Shown here piece after piece: positions 29,184 through 39,133 of a stretch of DNA of 48,762 bases. The DNA comes from a gamma proteobacterium HTCC2207 (lineage in GTDB: Bacteria; Pseudomonadota; Gammaproteobacteria; Pseudomonadales; Porticoccaceae), in NCBI GenBank assembly GCA_905182265.1, contig CAJJAO010000053.1, positions 1 to 48,762 on the forward strand. Reading direction: 5' to 3'. Below the pieces are notes generated by a model. It did no database searches. It worked only from the letters and a program-made list of their open reading frames with translations, and had not been told where the DNA came from. How positions within the stretch are numbered: the first letter of the stretch is position 1; every line of letters begins with the position of its first letter. The position numbers and the translations under genes were made by a program.

Positions 29184-29651
29184 ATGAAAATCACCGATGT
29201 ACTGTCACCAACAATGACTAAATGCGATCTGCCTGGTGGCAGTAAAAAACGCGTTTTAGAAAACCTGTCGGCATTTATCACCGAACAACTCGGTGGTGAT
29301 GCCGAACAGAGTGACAGCTTATTTCACAAGCTTGTTGCGCGAGAACGTCTCGGCAGCACTGGCATTGGGGAAGGCGTGGCCATACCCCATTGTCGTGCTT
29401 CTGGGTTCAACCGCATCCATGGTTGCCTCATAAAACTGCAAAATCCCGTGGACTTTGACGCTCTGGACGATCAACCGGTTGACCTAATCTTTGCGCTCAT
29501 AGTTCCAGAGGAAAAGAATGACGAACACCTTGCCACTCTGGCAAGAGTTGCGGCATTGATGCAAAACGAATCCTCGCGACAATCGTTGCGGCAGTGCAGC
29601 AGCAATGACGAATTATTTTCCACCGCCATACAATTGGAGCGCGCTAACTAA
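29184..29651 (+). CDS. ptsN: Nitrogen PTS EIIA component PtsN
   Basis: PtsN is the terminal phospho-acceptor of the regulatory nitrogen PTS (PtsP-PtsO-PtsN), which does not move sugar but controls potassium transport, metabolism and stress. The 155-residue EIIA domain has the phosphorylated His69 in GEGVAIPHCRASG and the DQPVDLIFALIVPEE block. It lies between hpf and rapZ in the rpoN cluster. Confidence 0.95.
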   Translation: MKITDVLSPTMTKCDLPGGSKKRVLENLSAFITEQLGGDAEQSDSLFHKLVARERLGSTGIGEGVAIPHCRASGFNRIHGCLIKLQNPVDFDALDDQPVDLIFALIVPEEKNDEHLATLARVAALMQNESSRQSLRQCSSNDELFSTAIQLERAN

Positions 29652-29653
29652 TT

Positions 29654-30517
29654 ATGCGTCTAGTTGTTATCAGCGGTCGCTCCGGATCCGGCAAAAGCTC
29701 TGCCCTCAATATTCTTGAGGACGTGGGCTTTACCTGTATTGATAACCTGCCGGCCAGCTTATTACCCGAACTCATCACCCAACTTCAAACCGACCACAGC
29801 AACGGTGAAGAATTAAAATTGGCTGTGGGTATTGATGCCCGCAACCTTGTCGGCGACCTGAATAAAATACCAGAGATATTGAAACGCATCGCTGGCAGTG
29901 GCGTCGAGGTCAACGTGATGTTTTTACGTGCCCATAGCAGCGACCTACTGCGTCGTTATAGTGAAACTAGGCGCAAACATCCCCTGAGCAATGACCATAT
30001 CAGCCTTAAAGAGGCCATAGATCTAGAAAAAGAGATGCTCGCGCCCATTGCCGATATCGCCGATCGCAATATCGATACGTCCGGGCTATCCCTGCATCAA
30101 CTTCGGGACCTTATTAAAAATACTGTGGTACCCCACAGTGATCAACATATGTCTATTTTGTTTGAGAGCTTTGGCTTTAAGCGGGGCATCCCTGAAGACA
30201 CAGACTTCATCTTCGATGTGCGCTGTTTACCTAATCCCTATTGGAAACAGGAACTGCGCGGGCAGACCGGGCGAGACCCTCAGGTTATTGAATTTTTAGA
30301 AGGCCAGGTTGATGTCGCGTCGATGCTGGCGGACATTATTGGTTACCTGACAAGATGGATACCCAAGTTTCAGGCCAACAATCGCAGCTACCTCACCATT
30401 GCCATCGGCTGCACTGGTGGGCAGCATCGGTCTGTCTATATGGCAAACCGACTTTGCGAACATTTTTCTAAAGAGCAGCCTTTTGTCCAAGTCGTTCACA
30501 AAGAGCTCAGCTCATGA
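29654..30517 (+). CDS. rapZ: RNase adapter protein RapZ
   Basis: RapZ is a P-loop protein which in E. coli binds glucosamine 6-phosphate and presents the sRNA GlmZ to RNase E, controlling GlmS. The 287-residue protein has Walker A GRSGSGKS at residues 8-15, DNLPASLLPEL, the Walker B-like FIFDVRCLPNPYW and the conserved C-terminal IAIGCTGGQHRSVYMANRL. The stop overlaps ptsO by 4 bp (ATGA). Whether GlmZ-type sRNAs exist here is unknown; outside enterics RapZ roles differ. Confidence 0.95.
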   Translation: MRLVVISGRSGSGKSSALNILEDVGFTCIDNLPASLLPELITQLQTDHSNGEELKLAVGIDARNLVGDLNKIPEILKRIAGSGVEVNVMFLRAHSSDLLRRYSETRRKHPLSNDHISLKEAIDLEKEMLAPIADIADRNIDTSGLSLHQLRDLIKNTVVPHSDQHMSILFESFGFKRGIPEDTDFIFDVRCLPNPYWKQELRGQTGRDPQVIEFLEGQVDVASMLADIIGYLTRWIPKFQANNRSYLTIAIGCTGGQHRSVYMANRLCEHFSKEQPFVQVVHKELSS

Positions 30518-30783
30518 TTCGCTGCCAACTGCCTATTATTAACAAGCTAGGGCTCCATGCTCGAGCCGCCACTAAACTTGCCAGCGCCGCCGGACACCAC
30601 CAATGTGCCGTACGCACAGGCATAGAAGAACCATTAGTCGATGCAAAAAGTATTATGTCTCTCATGCTACTAGCGGCTAACCAGGGCACCAAACTTATCT
30701 TTGAGTTTAATGGCCCAGACGAACAGATTGCCTGCGACGAAATCACCGAGTTGCTCAACGACTATTTTGGTGAAGGCGAATAG
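30514..30783 (+). CDS. ptsO: Nitrogen PTS phosphocarrier NPr
   Basis: This HPr-like protein passes phosphate from PtsP to PtsN. The 89-residue product has the active His15 in NKLGLHARAATKL and the site-2 region DAKSIMSLMLLAANQGTKL; the Ser-46 equivalent context SIMSLM is typical of NPr/HPr. It closes the rpoN-hpf-ptsN-rapZ-ptsO run with a 4-bp overlap to rapZ. Confidence 0.95.
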   Translation: MIRCQLPIINKLGLHARAATKLASAAGHHQCAVRTGIEEPLVDAKSIMSLMLLAANQGTKLIFEFNGPDEQIACDEITELLNDYFGEGE

Positions 30784-30892
30784 CTTCACCGGTTTAAACA
30801 TTGTAAATATCAGTAATACCTATCCGTCAGGGCCATAGCCCGTTAAAATGGCATGCATAACCGTGACATCGCGGTTTCGTTAGGGAAGAGAT

Positions 30893-32239
30893 ATGAACAA
30901 TATCACAGACAATAATTTGCTAGCCAAGCTAGGAGCTACAATTGATTCGGCAACGCTGAATCAGGTTCGTCATATCCTTAATAATCTCGCACCACCAGAT
31001 ATTGCCCACCAAATAGAAACTGCTCCGCCTAAATTCCGCCATGTTCTATGGGGGCTTGTGGACCCCGAAATGTCCGGCGAAGTCATTCAAGAGCTGTCCG
31101 ACGAAATTCAAATGGAATTTCTGAATGAAATGGACGGTGCAGAAGTTGCGTCCCTAACCGAAGGTCTAGATGTCGATGACATTGTCGACATTCTGCAGCA
31201 ACTGCCAGATCGAGTTATTCCCGAAGTACTCAAAGCCATGTCTGTGCAAGACAGGCACAGAGTAGAGTCTGTACTGACCTACAACGAAGACACGGCCGGC
31301 GGCCTGATGGACACCGAGGTTATTACGGTGCGCCCAGATATTACCGTCGACGTGGTACTACGTTACCTACGTCGCTTTGAAGAGATTCCAGATACCACAG
31401 ACAACCTTTTTGTGGTGAGCCGTAAAGATGCCTTTTTAGGCAATCTGTCTCTAGGTAAGTTACTCACTTCAAGCCCTACCACCACGGTTCGCGAAGTGAT
31501 GAATACCGAGGTTCAAGCCATTCACGTCAACCTTACCGATTCTGACGTGGCGCAGCTATTCCAGCGATATGATTTAGTCTCGGCACCGGTAGTCGACAAC
31601 AATAATCACCTGCTCGGCCGTATCACTATTGATGATGTTGTTGATGTAATTGTAGAAGACGCCGATCACTCATTATTGGCAATGGCTGGTTTGAGCGACA
31701 CCGAAGACACCTTTTCTCCCATTGCCCGCACAGCACCAAGACGTGCACTGTGGCTTGGCGTCAATCTGCTCACCGCGCTTCTCGCGTCTACGGCCATTAG
31801 TATGTTCGAGGCAACCCTAGATAAGGTCGTAGCCCTAGCTATTTTGATGCCCATAGTGGCAAGCATGGGTGGCGTTGCCGGCAGCCAGACCTTGACCGTG
31901 ATGATTCGTGGCATGGCGCTGGGGCAGGTAGAGCGAGGCAATCTATCTTGGTTGCTGAGTAAAGAATTTACCGTAGGCGCGCTTAATGGCATGCTCTACG
32001 CGGTGGTGGTTGGCTCTGTGGTCTCTATCTGGTTTCAAGATATGACCATGGCCCTAATTATTGGTTTAGCCATGGCTATTAATCTAATGGCTGCAGCCCT
32101 TACCGGTACATTGTTACCCGTATTTTTACGCGCCATGAAAATAGATCCGGCCCTAGCTGGCTCAGTGATCCTCACGACGGTTACCGATATAGTCGGCTTC
32201 GTCTCATTCCTTGGACTAGCATCGGTATTTCTCGCCTAA
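30893..32239 (+). CDS. mgtE: Magnesium transporter MgtE
   Basis: MgtE is a dimeric Mg2+ channel gated by intracellular magnesium. The 448-residue protein has the N-terminal superhelical domain (about 20-130), two CBS domains (about 135-255, with the TAGGLMDTEVITVRPDI segment), a plug-helix region and five membrane helices (about 285-448). The 109-bp upstream gap has no recognisable M-box and no clear terminator. It directly precedes darP, which starts on its last base. Confidence 0.95.
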   Translation: MNNITDNNLLAKLGATIDSATLNQVRHILNNLAPPDIAHQIETAPPKFRHVLWGLVDPEMSGEVIQELSDEIQMEFLNEMDGAEVASLTEGLDVDDIVDILQQLPDRVIPEVLKAMSVQDRHRVESVLTYNEDTAGGLMDTEVITVRPDITVDVVLRYLRRFEEIPDTTDNLFVVSRKDAFLGNLSLGKLLTSSPTTTVREVMNTEVQAIHVNLTDSDVAQLFQRYDLVSAPVVDNNNHLLGRITIDDVVDVIVEDADHSLLAMAGLSDTEDTFSPIARTAPRRALWLGVNLLTALLASTAISMFEATLDKVVALAILMPIVASMGGVAGSQTLTVMIRGMALGQVERGNLSWLLSKEFTVGALNGMLYAVVVGSVVSIWFQDMTMALIIGLAMAINLMAAALTGTLLPVFLRAMKIDPALAGSVILTTVTDIVGFVSFLGLASVFLA

Positions 32240-32769
32240 TGACAAATCAAGCAGACCAGCCAGATCAAACGCCCCAGCCCGAAAAACCAGAGTGGGACGG
32301 CCCCAGCAAATCGCAACTCAAGCGCGATAGCCACAGCCTGCAAAAAATGGGCGAGCAGCTCGTCGATATGCCCAACGGTAAACTGCAAAAGTTTGATCTT
32401 CCCGAAGCTCTTGAAGAAGCCATTCAGGAAGCTCGGCGCTTAAAAAGCCGCGAAGCTAAGCGTCGCCATTTGCAATATATTGGCAAGCTTATGCGCACCT
32501 TGGATATTGATGTTATTCAAGAAACCTTAGAGCGGATGGACCATCAGTCCCAGACCTACAGAAAGCATTTTGCTAAATTAGAAGAGTGGCGAGACCGCAT
32601 CATCAACGAAGGTAGCGACGCAATGGAAGACTTCATGCAGCTCTACCCCAATACCGACCGCCAACAGCTTCGCAACCTGCAGCGCCAAGCCAATCGAGAA
32701 ATGGAAGCCAAGAAACCACCAGTTGCCGCCCGCAAGCTATTTATCTACCTAAGAGAATCCTCCGAATAA
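32239..32769 (+). CDS. darP: Ribosome-associated protein DarP (YjgA family)
   Basis: DarP (formerly YjgA, DUF615) binds late 50S precursors and assists peptidyl-transferase-centre maturation in E. coli. The 176-residue product has the signature KSQLKRDSHSLQKMGEQLVDMP, then REAKRRHLQYIGKLMR and the C-terminal LRNLQRQANRE. It overlaps the mgtE stop by one base (TAATG). In relatives, pmbA and tldD flank this gene; neither is present here. It converges on the nitrilase gene with a 9-bp gap. Confidence 0.93.
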   Translation: MTNQADQPDQTPQPEKPEWDGPSKSQLKRDSHSLQKMGEQLVDMPNGKLQKFDLPEALEEAIQEARRLKSREAKRRHLQYIGKLMRTLDIDVIQETLERMDHQSQTYRKHFAKLEEWRDRIINEGSDAMEDFMQLYPNTDRQQLRNLQRQANREMEAKKPPVAARKLFIYLRESSE

Positions 32770-32778
32770 ACCCAAGCC

Positions 32779-33600
32779 CTAAAGAGTACGATGCTGAGCA
32801 ACAGGCATCTTAGCCCTATGCTCTTCAATAAGAGCCAAATCAATCTCAGCCACCGCAACACCAGGCTTATCATCCAACGAGGCCAGCACATTGCCCCAGG
32901 GATCGACAATGGCACTGCCACCCCAGAGTCCACGCTTTTTGTGTTCACGATCAACCATATTGGCACCAATCACAAACAGCTGATTCTCAATAGCCCGAGC
33001 GCGCAGTAGAACCTGCCAATGGGCCTTCCCCGTTACCGCCGTAAAGGCAGAGGGGACAGTAATTATTTGCGCACCCGCCTGGGTCAATTTTTGATAGAGC
33101 TCTGCAAACCTTAGGTCATAACAAACCGTCAGGCCCAGCACAGCCAAGTCGGTAGGTACGGTTATCACCTTGTGGCCCGCGCTAAAGTCGTCAGATTCAC
33201 GATAGGCACTCTTATTACCGCCACTATTAGCCGTAACATCCACATCAAACAGGTGGATCTTATCGTAATGGGCCACTGTCTCACCCTGGGGGTTAACCAC
33301 ATAGGATCGGGCAAATGACCTGGGTTTGGACTCGGCAACCGGGATCGTGCCACCGACCAACCAAAACCCATGCAGCTTTGCCTGCTGGGCTAAAAACTGA
33401 CGTACGGGGCCTTCAGGGTCAGACTCCGAGCGCCCCGCCGCTAAAAAATCTGTCTGCCCATAATGGGCAAAGTTTTCTGGCAACACTACCAGCTGAGCGC
33501 CCGCTTCTGCTGTTTCAAGTAACAAGGCCTCTGCATGGCGCAAGTTAGCCTCTACGCAACCCTGAGGTTTTAATTGAACAGCGGCAGCAACAATTTTCAT
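32779..33600 (-). CDS. Carbon-nitrogen hydrolase (nitrilase/Nit family)
   Basis: The 273-residue protein has the family's Glu-Lys-Cys triad: Glu42 in VVLPENFAHYG, Lys in HYDKIHLFDVDV and Cys in LGLTVCYDLRFAELY. The sequence is nearest to the Nit1/Nit2-like omega- or deaminated-glutathione amidases rather than to true nitrilases. It lies directly downstream of yhdP, overlapping by 4 bp, as in pseudomonads. In several bacteria such Nit proteins repair deaminated glutathione; the exact substrate cannot be read from the sequence. Confidence 0.9.
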   Translation of the reverse strand: MKIVAAAVQLKPQGCVEANLRHAEALLLETAEAGAQLVVLPENFAHYGQTDFLAAGRSESDPEGPVRQFLAQQAKLHGFWLVGGTIPVAESKPRSFARSYVVNPQGETVAHYDKIHLFDVDVTANSGGNKSAYRESDDFSAGHKVITVPTDLAVLGLTVCYDLRFAELYQKLTQAGAQIITVPSAFTAVTGKAHWQVLLRARAIENQLFVIGANMVDREHKKRGLWGGSAIVDPWGNVLASLDDKPGVAVAEIDLALIEEHRAKMPVAQHRTL

Positions 33601-36600
33601 TGGGGAGACTCGACCTTAGGCTGTGGCGTGAATGCCTCTGGCGCAGATGCCTCTTCAGGGATAGGTTTTTTATCTTGCTCAATGGGCTCTGGCGACGTCT
33701 TAGGCTTAGCTGATTTAGCGGCTTCCTGGGTTTCGTTTTTAAGCTCTGCAGCAAAAATAGAATCCACTGACACTTCAATATCATCCCAAGGGCCCGCGAC
33801 CTTATAGCTAATACTTGATAACCGATCTACCTGCTTTTCTACCAGCTTACTGGTCAGGTACACACCAGCGGCTGCTGGCAGACCACCCAACAACGCCACT
33901 ACCCAGGGCAGGTTAGTTGCCACTGGTAAAGTAGCCACCAATCGGGCATCAACGGTTTCATTGATCAGGTCAAAATTACCGGCCATGCTCATGCGCCCTG
34001 ACGGCATTTTCATTTTTAAAGGCTCCTGCAACTGCGCCACACCATCCTCAAAATGTATGATGCCCATCAAGTCGTTGTAAGCAAGGTTTTGGCCAACCAC
34101 GTCAGAAAAGTCTAGCTGCAGGCGGCGCAACCAGTTTGCAAAGTTAAACAGGCTCACCAACTTTAGGGCCGCATCGGCGCCTCCAGAAGATTTATAAAAG
34201 CTGCCGTCCTTTAAGAAAATCTGAAAATCCCCAGAGATATTGTCTTTGGCAATATTCCAAGGCTTATCCTGCCAAAACAGGTCAACAGTCATTTTTCCAG
34301 AAGTACTGTCAGCAACTTTGCCAATATTGAACGCGGTAAACATGTCGCCAATATCGCCAATCCCGATTGGGCCCAAAAGACGACTGCCATAATTAGTGCC
34401 GTCAAAGCTCCAGAAAAACTCAGTAGCTGGCTCTTTGTCAGAAGCTCCAGGCTGCAAACCAAACAGGTCGCCCTTAATACGGTTAAAGGCCGCACCAGAC
34501 ACTTCTGGACGTACCTCAAAGGCAATAGAGCCCCATTCGGCATCGCCCACCGATAACTGATCAACCGACACATTGGCGGCTAAAAATAGCCTTGGGTCTA
34601 TAGCCTCTTGTCCAATTTTCTCTTGAAGCATCTCTTTGGGTAAACTGAGGCGGGACAGGTTTATGGTTGGCACTAACCTGTCATTGGTCGGCAGGCTAGC
34701 CATACCATCGCCAAGCTGGCTGGTAAATTGAATGTCCGTAGACTCTGGATTTAAACGAATCTCGGCATTAATATCTTTTAGATTAAACGTGGCTAACTCG
34801 AGCTCATCAAACTTCAGATCAAATACCGGCTTCCACAGCTTGGGGCTTACAGCCTTTGCTGAGTTGCGGCTAAACAGCTCAATGGTCGGCTGCCAAATAG
34901 CTAACTCGGTGGTCGGCAGATAGGCCGCCACTAATACTTCGTTGGGAGTTGATACTAGGTTCGTTCGGTCATAGCTAACCACCCCTTGGGTTATTGTGCC
35001 CTTGGAGAAACTCATATCACTGATTAAGTTATCGCCAAAAGTACCAGTCATTCGATTAAATTCGGGGTTAAAGTGCAGGGTCATATCCATTGTTCGAAGA
35101 TCGCTAGCGGCTTTACCCAGAGGCTGGGGAAGGTCGACCTTAACCCCTTGCATTTGACTCACCACCTGCATGGTTACAGGCTTTTTGTCGGCAGCTGCAG
35201 GCAGGCTGATCAACCCATCAACAGCAATCATGCCCGACAAAACCTCCGGCCATGGGAAGTCGACTAGGCTGGTCAGGCTCTGCGGTTTGAATTCAGTTTT
35301 AAAGGCCAGCTTTTGCTCACCATCGGTCTTATATAGCTTTGCCGTTAGAGGCTCGTCCCAAAACAGGCCTGTCATATTCTGTGACTGCAAACCATCTTGC
35401 AGCGAAAACGTAACCGACCCAGCAAGTTGCTTTACAGCAATAGACGTATTGGGAATGGCCATCGAACCATCTGCTAATTCAGCACTAAGCTGGTAGTTCC
35501 CAGTGGGCACATTGCCTTTGGCTCGTACAGCTTTGCTAACTAGCGGAATCTCTAGGTGCATATCAATAGCTGCCTGACCCGTGGTTTCCCAGCCTGCAAG
35601 CGGGCCTATATTTTTCTTAAGAGGCGACTGATCAAGGATACTAATGGCGGCTGACATCTCGCTGGTAATCGAACTATCGACAATGAGTAACCGTTGCGCT
35701 GGGGGCACTTCGGTATCATAGATTGCGGTAGCCTCAATAATATTGGCACCGCCGACATTACCGGCGTTAGCAGTCCCTTCCACATACCCGTCATCAGCTA
35801 ACACCACTGTCTGTATGTTGCGCAGACCCAACCAGTCTGGGTGATAATTGATATTGGTATTTTCCATATCAAATAATAGCTGGGTGGTTTTAGCGGTACG
35901 ATCTAATCGCGGTGGCCCACCATGAAATAGAATACCAAACTCTTTTACGTTGCCGCTTAGAACAGCCGTATCAAGCCAGCTGGATAACGCAGCTGGCATT
36001 TTATAGGGCAAGTACTGGCTGCTATATTTAGCATCGATATCGCGGCCACCCACCACCAAACTAACCACAGGCGCGACGCCATTAGAAGGTAGTTGCTGTT
36101 CAACAGAATACATAATAAGAGCAGTGCCAGCGTCTATAACCGTCAGTATTGGTTCACTGCGCACCACCAAGGTTTTGTTGTCTGGCTGCCAGTCTAAATA
36201 GGTCGTACCAAGGGCCTTTTTAACAGAAATATAATCCCGGTAAACCAATGGGAAATAAACATCAAAGCCGTCACTGTCGTCAATATGAAATAGACCACCA
36301 GTCTCGTCTAACTCTATGTAGCCATTGAGACCTTTAACACCAGGCACACCTTTATAGGGCTTCATCTCAATGCCGTCTAAATTGGCCTGCACATAATAGC
36401 CAGTCTCTGCATGGCCAAGAGTCAGCGCCCCCAAACTCCCTTGGGGCTGCAACTCATCAATAATCTCAAGGATCTTGTTCGACGGCATACGTGTTTGGCC
36501 CAGCAGGTCAGCCAATACCGTAAGATCTAAATGATTAAAAGAAACATCAAAATCCTGCCACCGGGAGCCAAGCCTCTGGGTAAACACCAAATCAAGCGGG

Positions 36601-37598
36601 TCAATATCCGCGTCAGACCAACTAAAATCAAAGCTCTGTAAACGAGTGCCCCAGTCCAACCCAGGCGTAAACCAACCGGTGATTTCAGTGCTGACATTTT
36701 CCACCGGAGGAACATCCGCCAACCAGTCCAAAGGAATCTCGCTAATAGCTAGGTTACCCTCAAAGTCCAAAGCCCCGCCGGGATGAAAATCAATCCAAAT
36801 CTCGCCACTGGCATTGGCCTGAAATTCTGCCAGGTTGGCAAACAACTCTGGCAACAAAGGTTTAATAAGAGTCACTAGGGATTTAGAGATATTAAAATCT
36901 TTTAGCTGCAAGTAGCCGTCAGCATGAAATGATTCTAGATCGGCCGGGTCACCCTGCCCCTCAATCAACGCAAAAACAGGCACATCTTGGTCGGCAATAC
37001 GCAGGGATAATTCAGCGCGATGGAAGTCGGTGTCATTTTCTAACTGCACATTATCGCCATGTACCTGCAGCAGCTTGCCAGAGAAAAATTGCAGGTTTAC
37101 CGTTACTTCCTTTAGTGAAATAAGGCGGCTATAAAAAATAGGGTCAGTAATAATTTTAAGGTCGGTTTCAGTATTGCCTGCGAGCCCCTTGAGCCCCCAC
37201 TTGCCGGACGCATCTTCTATCAGGGTCAAGGCAAGCTTATCCACCATCAGCTCACGCCAAATAGGCGTCCTGTATTTTAATGTAGAAAACACATCCAGAT
37301 TGGCTCGGCCTTGTTCCAGAACCAACGCCGCTGTCTGGTCCTCAGCAATAATCTCGATTTTTTCAATATCAATAATGGGTTTTAAACGCGGCCATTCACC
37401 CTTTAACTCTCCCAACTTGACCTGCATACCAATACTATCGCTAAGTACCGATTGCACGGTGGGCCGTAACTCATCGAGCTGGGTAATAGTCTGGCGACCA
37501 ATAACAATAAAAATCACAGTGCCGATAACCAACATGGCACCCGTAAGCCAGAACCAACGCCTTACAAGTTTCAATGTTTTGATTAATTGGCTATTCAT
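33597..37598 (-). CDS. yhdP: YhdP, AsmA-like phospholipid transport protein
   Basis: YhdP is a very long inner-membrane-anchored protein of the AsmA/TamB group whose beta-groove bridges the periplasm and, with TamB and YdbH, carries phospholipids to the outer membrane. The product has 1333 residues with one N-terminal membrane helix (about 16-33) and an AsmA-like C-terminal part (about 1000-1270; LDFSDVVGQNLAYNDLMGIIHFEDG). A Lys/Glu/Pro-rich tail follows. It is between rng and the nitrilase gene, its normal place. Presence of YhdP is notable because the Mla ABC transporter genes are missing nearby. Confidence 0.95.
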   Translation of the reverse strand: MNSQLIKTLKLVRRWFWLTGAMLVIGTVIFIVIGRQTITQLDELRPTVQSVLSDSIGMQVKLGELKGEWPRLKPIIDIEKIEIIAEDQTAALVLEQGRANLDVFSTLKYRTPIWRELMVDKLALTLIEDASGKWGLKGLAGNTETDLKIITDPIFYSRLISLKEVTVNLQFFSGKLLQVHGDNVQLENDTDFHRAELSLRIADQDVPVFALIEGQGDPADLESFHADGYLQLKDFNISKSLVTLIKPLLPELFANLAEFQANASGEIWIDFHPGGALDFEGNLAISEIPLDWLADVPPVENVSTEITGWFTPGLDWGTRLQSFDFSWSDADIDPLDLVFTQRLGSRWQDFDVSFNHLDLTVLADLLGQTRMPSNKILEIIDELQPQGSLGALTLGHAETGYYVQANLDGIEMKPYKGVPGVKGLNGYIELDETGGLFHIDDSDGFDVYFPLVYRDYISVKKALGTTYLDWQPDNKTLVVRSEPILTVIDAGTALIMYSVEQQLPSNGVAPVVSLVVGGRDIDAKYSSQYLPYKMPAALSSWLDTAVLSGNVKEFGILFHGGPPRLDRTAKTTQLLFDMENTNINYHPDWLGLRNIQTVVLADDGYVEGTANAGNVGGANIIEATAIYDTEVPPAQRLLIVDSSITSEMSAAISILDQSPLKKNIGPLAGWETTGQAAIDMHLEIPLVSKAVRAKGNVPTGNYQLSAELADGSMAIPNTSIAVKQLAGSVTFSLQDGLQSQNMTGLFWDEPLTAKLYKTDGEQKLAFKTEFKPQSLTSLVDFPWPEVLSGMIAVDGLISLPAAADKKPVTMQVVSQMQGVKVDLPQPLGKAASDLRTMDMTLHFNPEFNRMTGTFGDNLISDMSFSKGTITQGVVSYDRTNLVSTPNEVLVAAYLPTTELAIWQPTIELFSRNSAKAVSPKLWKPVFDLKFDELELATFNLKDINAEIRLNPESTDIQFTSQLGDGMASLPTNDRLVPTINLSRLSLPKEMLQEKIGQEAIDPRLFLAANVSVDQLSVGDAEWGSIAFEVRPEVSGAAFNRIKGDLFGLQPGASDKEPATEFFWSFDGTNYGSRLLGPIGIGDIGDMFTAFNIGKVADSTSGKMTVDLFWQDKPWNIAKDNISGDFQIFLKDGSFYKSSGGADAALKLVSLFNFANWLRRLQLDFSDVVGQNLAYNDLMGIIHFEDGVAQLQEPLKMKMPSGRMSMAGNFDLINETVDARLVATLPVATNLPWVVALLGGLPAAAGVYLTSKLVEKQVDRLSSISYKVAGPWDDIEVSVDSIFAAELKNETQEAAKSAKPKTSPEPIEQDKKPIPEEASAPEAFTPQPKVESPQ

Positions 37599-37612
37599 TG
37601 ATTGTTCATTAG

Positions 37613-39079
37613 TTATTCTGACACCGGAATAATATCGAACTGCTCACGGGCAAATAATCCCTCAGCTCTAAACTGAATAGTGCGGCCAATAAACTTTTCT
37701 AAATCGGCAACCTGGGCAGAGTCCTCATCGAGTAGCCGTTCAATTACCGCTGCCGAGGCCAACACTCGCAACTGATCACATTCGTAGGCACGGGCCACTC
37801 GCAAAATTTCTCGCAATACCTCATAGCCAACAGTCTCTGCAGATTTAATCGATCCCCGGCCTTCACAGGTTGGGCAGCTTTCGCAAAGTATCTGCTCTAG
37901 GCTCTCACTGGTGCGTTTACGAGTCACCTGCACAAGCCCTAACTCGGTCACCCCAGAAATTTTATTTTTAGCCCGGTCGCGAGCCAGCGCTTTTTCAAAC
38001 GTGCGCAGTACTTGCCTGCGGTGCTCGGCACTATGCATATCAATAAAGTCGACAATAATAATGCCGCCCAAATTACGCATGCGTACCTGCCGTGCTGCGG
38101 CAGTGGCTGCTTCAAGATTGGTTTTGTAGATAGTCTCTTCAAGATTGCGATGCCCCACAAAGGCACCGGTATTAACATCGATAGTGGTCATGGCCTCTGT
38201 CTGGTCAATCACCAGATGGCCACCAGATTTTAGCGGCACAGAGCGGTTGAGCGCCTTGCTGATTTCATCTTCAATGCCATGGAGAAAAAACAGCGGTCGT
38301 TCCCCTGGGTAATGCTCAATAAGATTGGCAATTTCTGGGCTAAATTTATTGCCGAAGTTGACCAGCTCTGTGAGCACCTCTCTGGAATCGACCAATATTT
38401 TCTCGACATCTTCAGAGGCCATATCTCTGAGTACACGCTTGGCTAGGGGTAGCTCTGAGTAGATGCAACTGGGAACCTTAGTGGTTGTCTTGGCCTGTTC
38501 AATATCTTGCCAAATGCGCTGTAAAAACCGGATATCCGACTTCAGCTCAAGGGCACTGGCGCCTTCAGCAGCAGTGCGCACAATATAGCCACCTGGGTCC
38601 TGATTATCTTCAGCTAAAACACTTTCAACCACTTGTTTTAGACGCTCCCGCTCCTCTTCGTCTTCAATACGCTGGGAGATACCCGTGCGGGTGCTTTTGT
38701 CCATATACACCAGATAACGGGCGGCAACCGACAGCTGAGCTGTGAGTCGAGCACCTTTGGTATTAATAGGGTCCTTAATCACCTGCACTAGTATTTTCTG
38801 ACCGTCATGCAGCAACGTTTTAATATCTGGCGTGGCAGCATCAGTACTGCGATCAAAATACAGATCGTCGACATGTAAAAAAGCTGTTCGCTCTGCGCCT
38901 ATATCCACAAAAGCCGCCTGCATGCCTGGCAGCACACGGACCACTTTGCCCTTATAGATATTACCCACCAGACCGCGCTTCTGATTGCGCTCGAGGGAGA
39001 TTTCTTGCGGCACGCCGTTTTCTACCAAGGCTACGCGAGTTTCCATCGGCGTAATATTGATAAGAATTTCTCGACTCAT
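37613..39079 (-). CDS. rng: Ribonuclease G
   Basis: RNase G is the RNase E paralogue that trims the 5' end of 16S rRNA and cleaves some mRNAs. The 488-residue protein lacks the long C-terminal scaffold of RNase E. Visible are the S1 domain (RGLVGNIYKGKVVRVLPGMQ..FVDIGAERTAFLH), the catalytic DVNTG and IIIVDFIDM motifs, and the zinc-link pair in CESCPTCEGRG. It lies between maf and yhdP. Confidence 0.97.
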   Translation of the reverse strand: MSREILINITPMETRVALVENGVPQEISLERNQKRGLVGNIYKGKVVRVLPGMQAAFVDIGAERTAFLHVDDLYFDRSTDAATPDIKTLLHDGQKILVQVIKDPINTKGARLTAQLSVAARYLVYMDKSTRTGISQRIEDEEERERLKQVVESVLAEDNQDPGGYIVRTAAEGASALELKSDIRFLQRIWQDIEQAKTTTKVPSCIYSELPLAKRVLRDMASEDVEKILVDSREVLTELVNFGNKFSPEIANLIEHYPGERPLFFLHGIEDEISKALNRSVPLKSGGHLVIDQTEAMTTIDVNTGAFVGHRNLEETIYKTNLEAATAAARQVRMRNLGGIIIVDFIDMHSAEHRRQVLRTFEKALARDRAKNKISGVTELGLVQVTRKRTSESLEQILCESCPTCEGRGSIKSAETVGYEVLREILRVARAYECDQLRVLASAAVIERLLDEDSAQVADLEKFIGRTIQFRAEGLFAREQFDIIPVSE

Positions 39080-39133
39080 ACTGTTTTCCGCAAAAATTGA
39101 AATGCTGTAGCGATAGTAATTGTTAGCTCGCGA

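Noticed and set aside
30784..30892. Mg2+ riboswitch (M-box) before mgtE
   Set aside because: The gap is only 109 bp and shows no M-box core or terminator/antiterminator pair.
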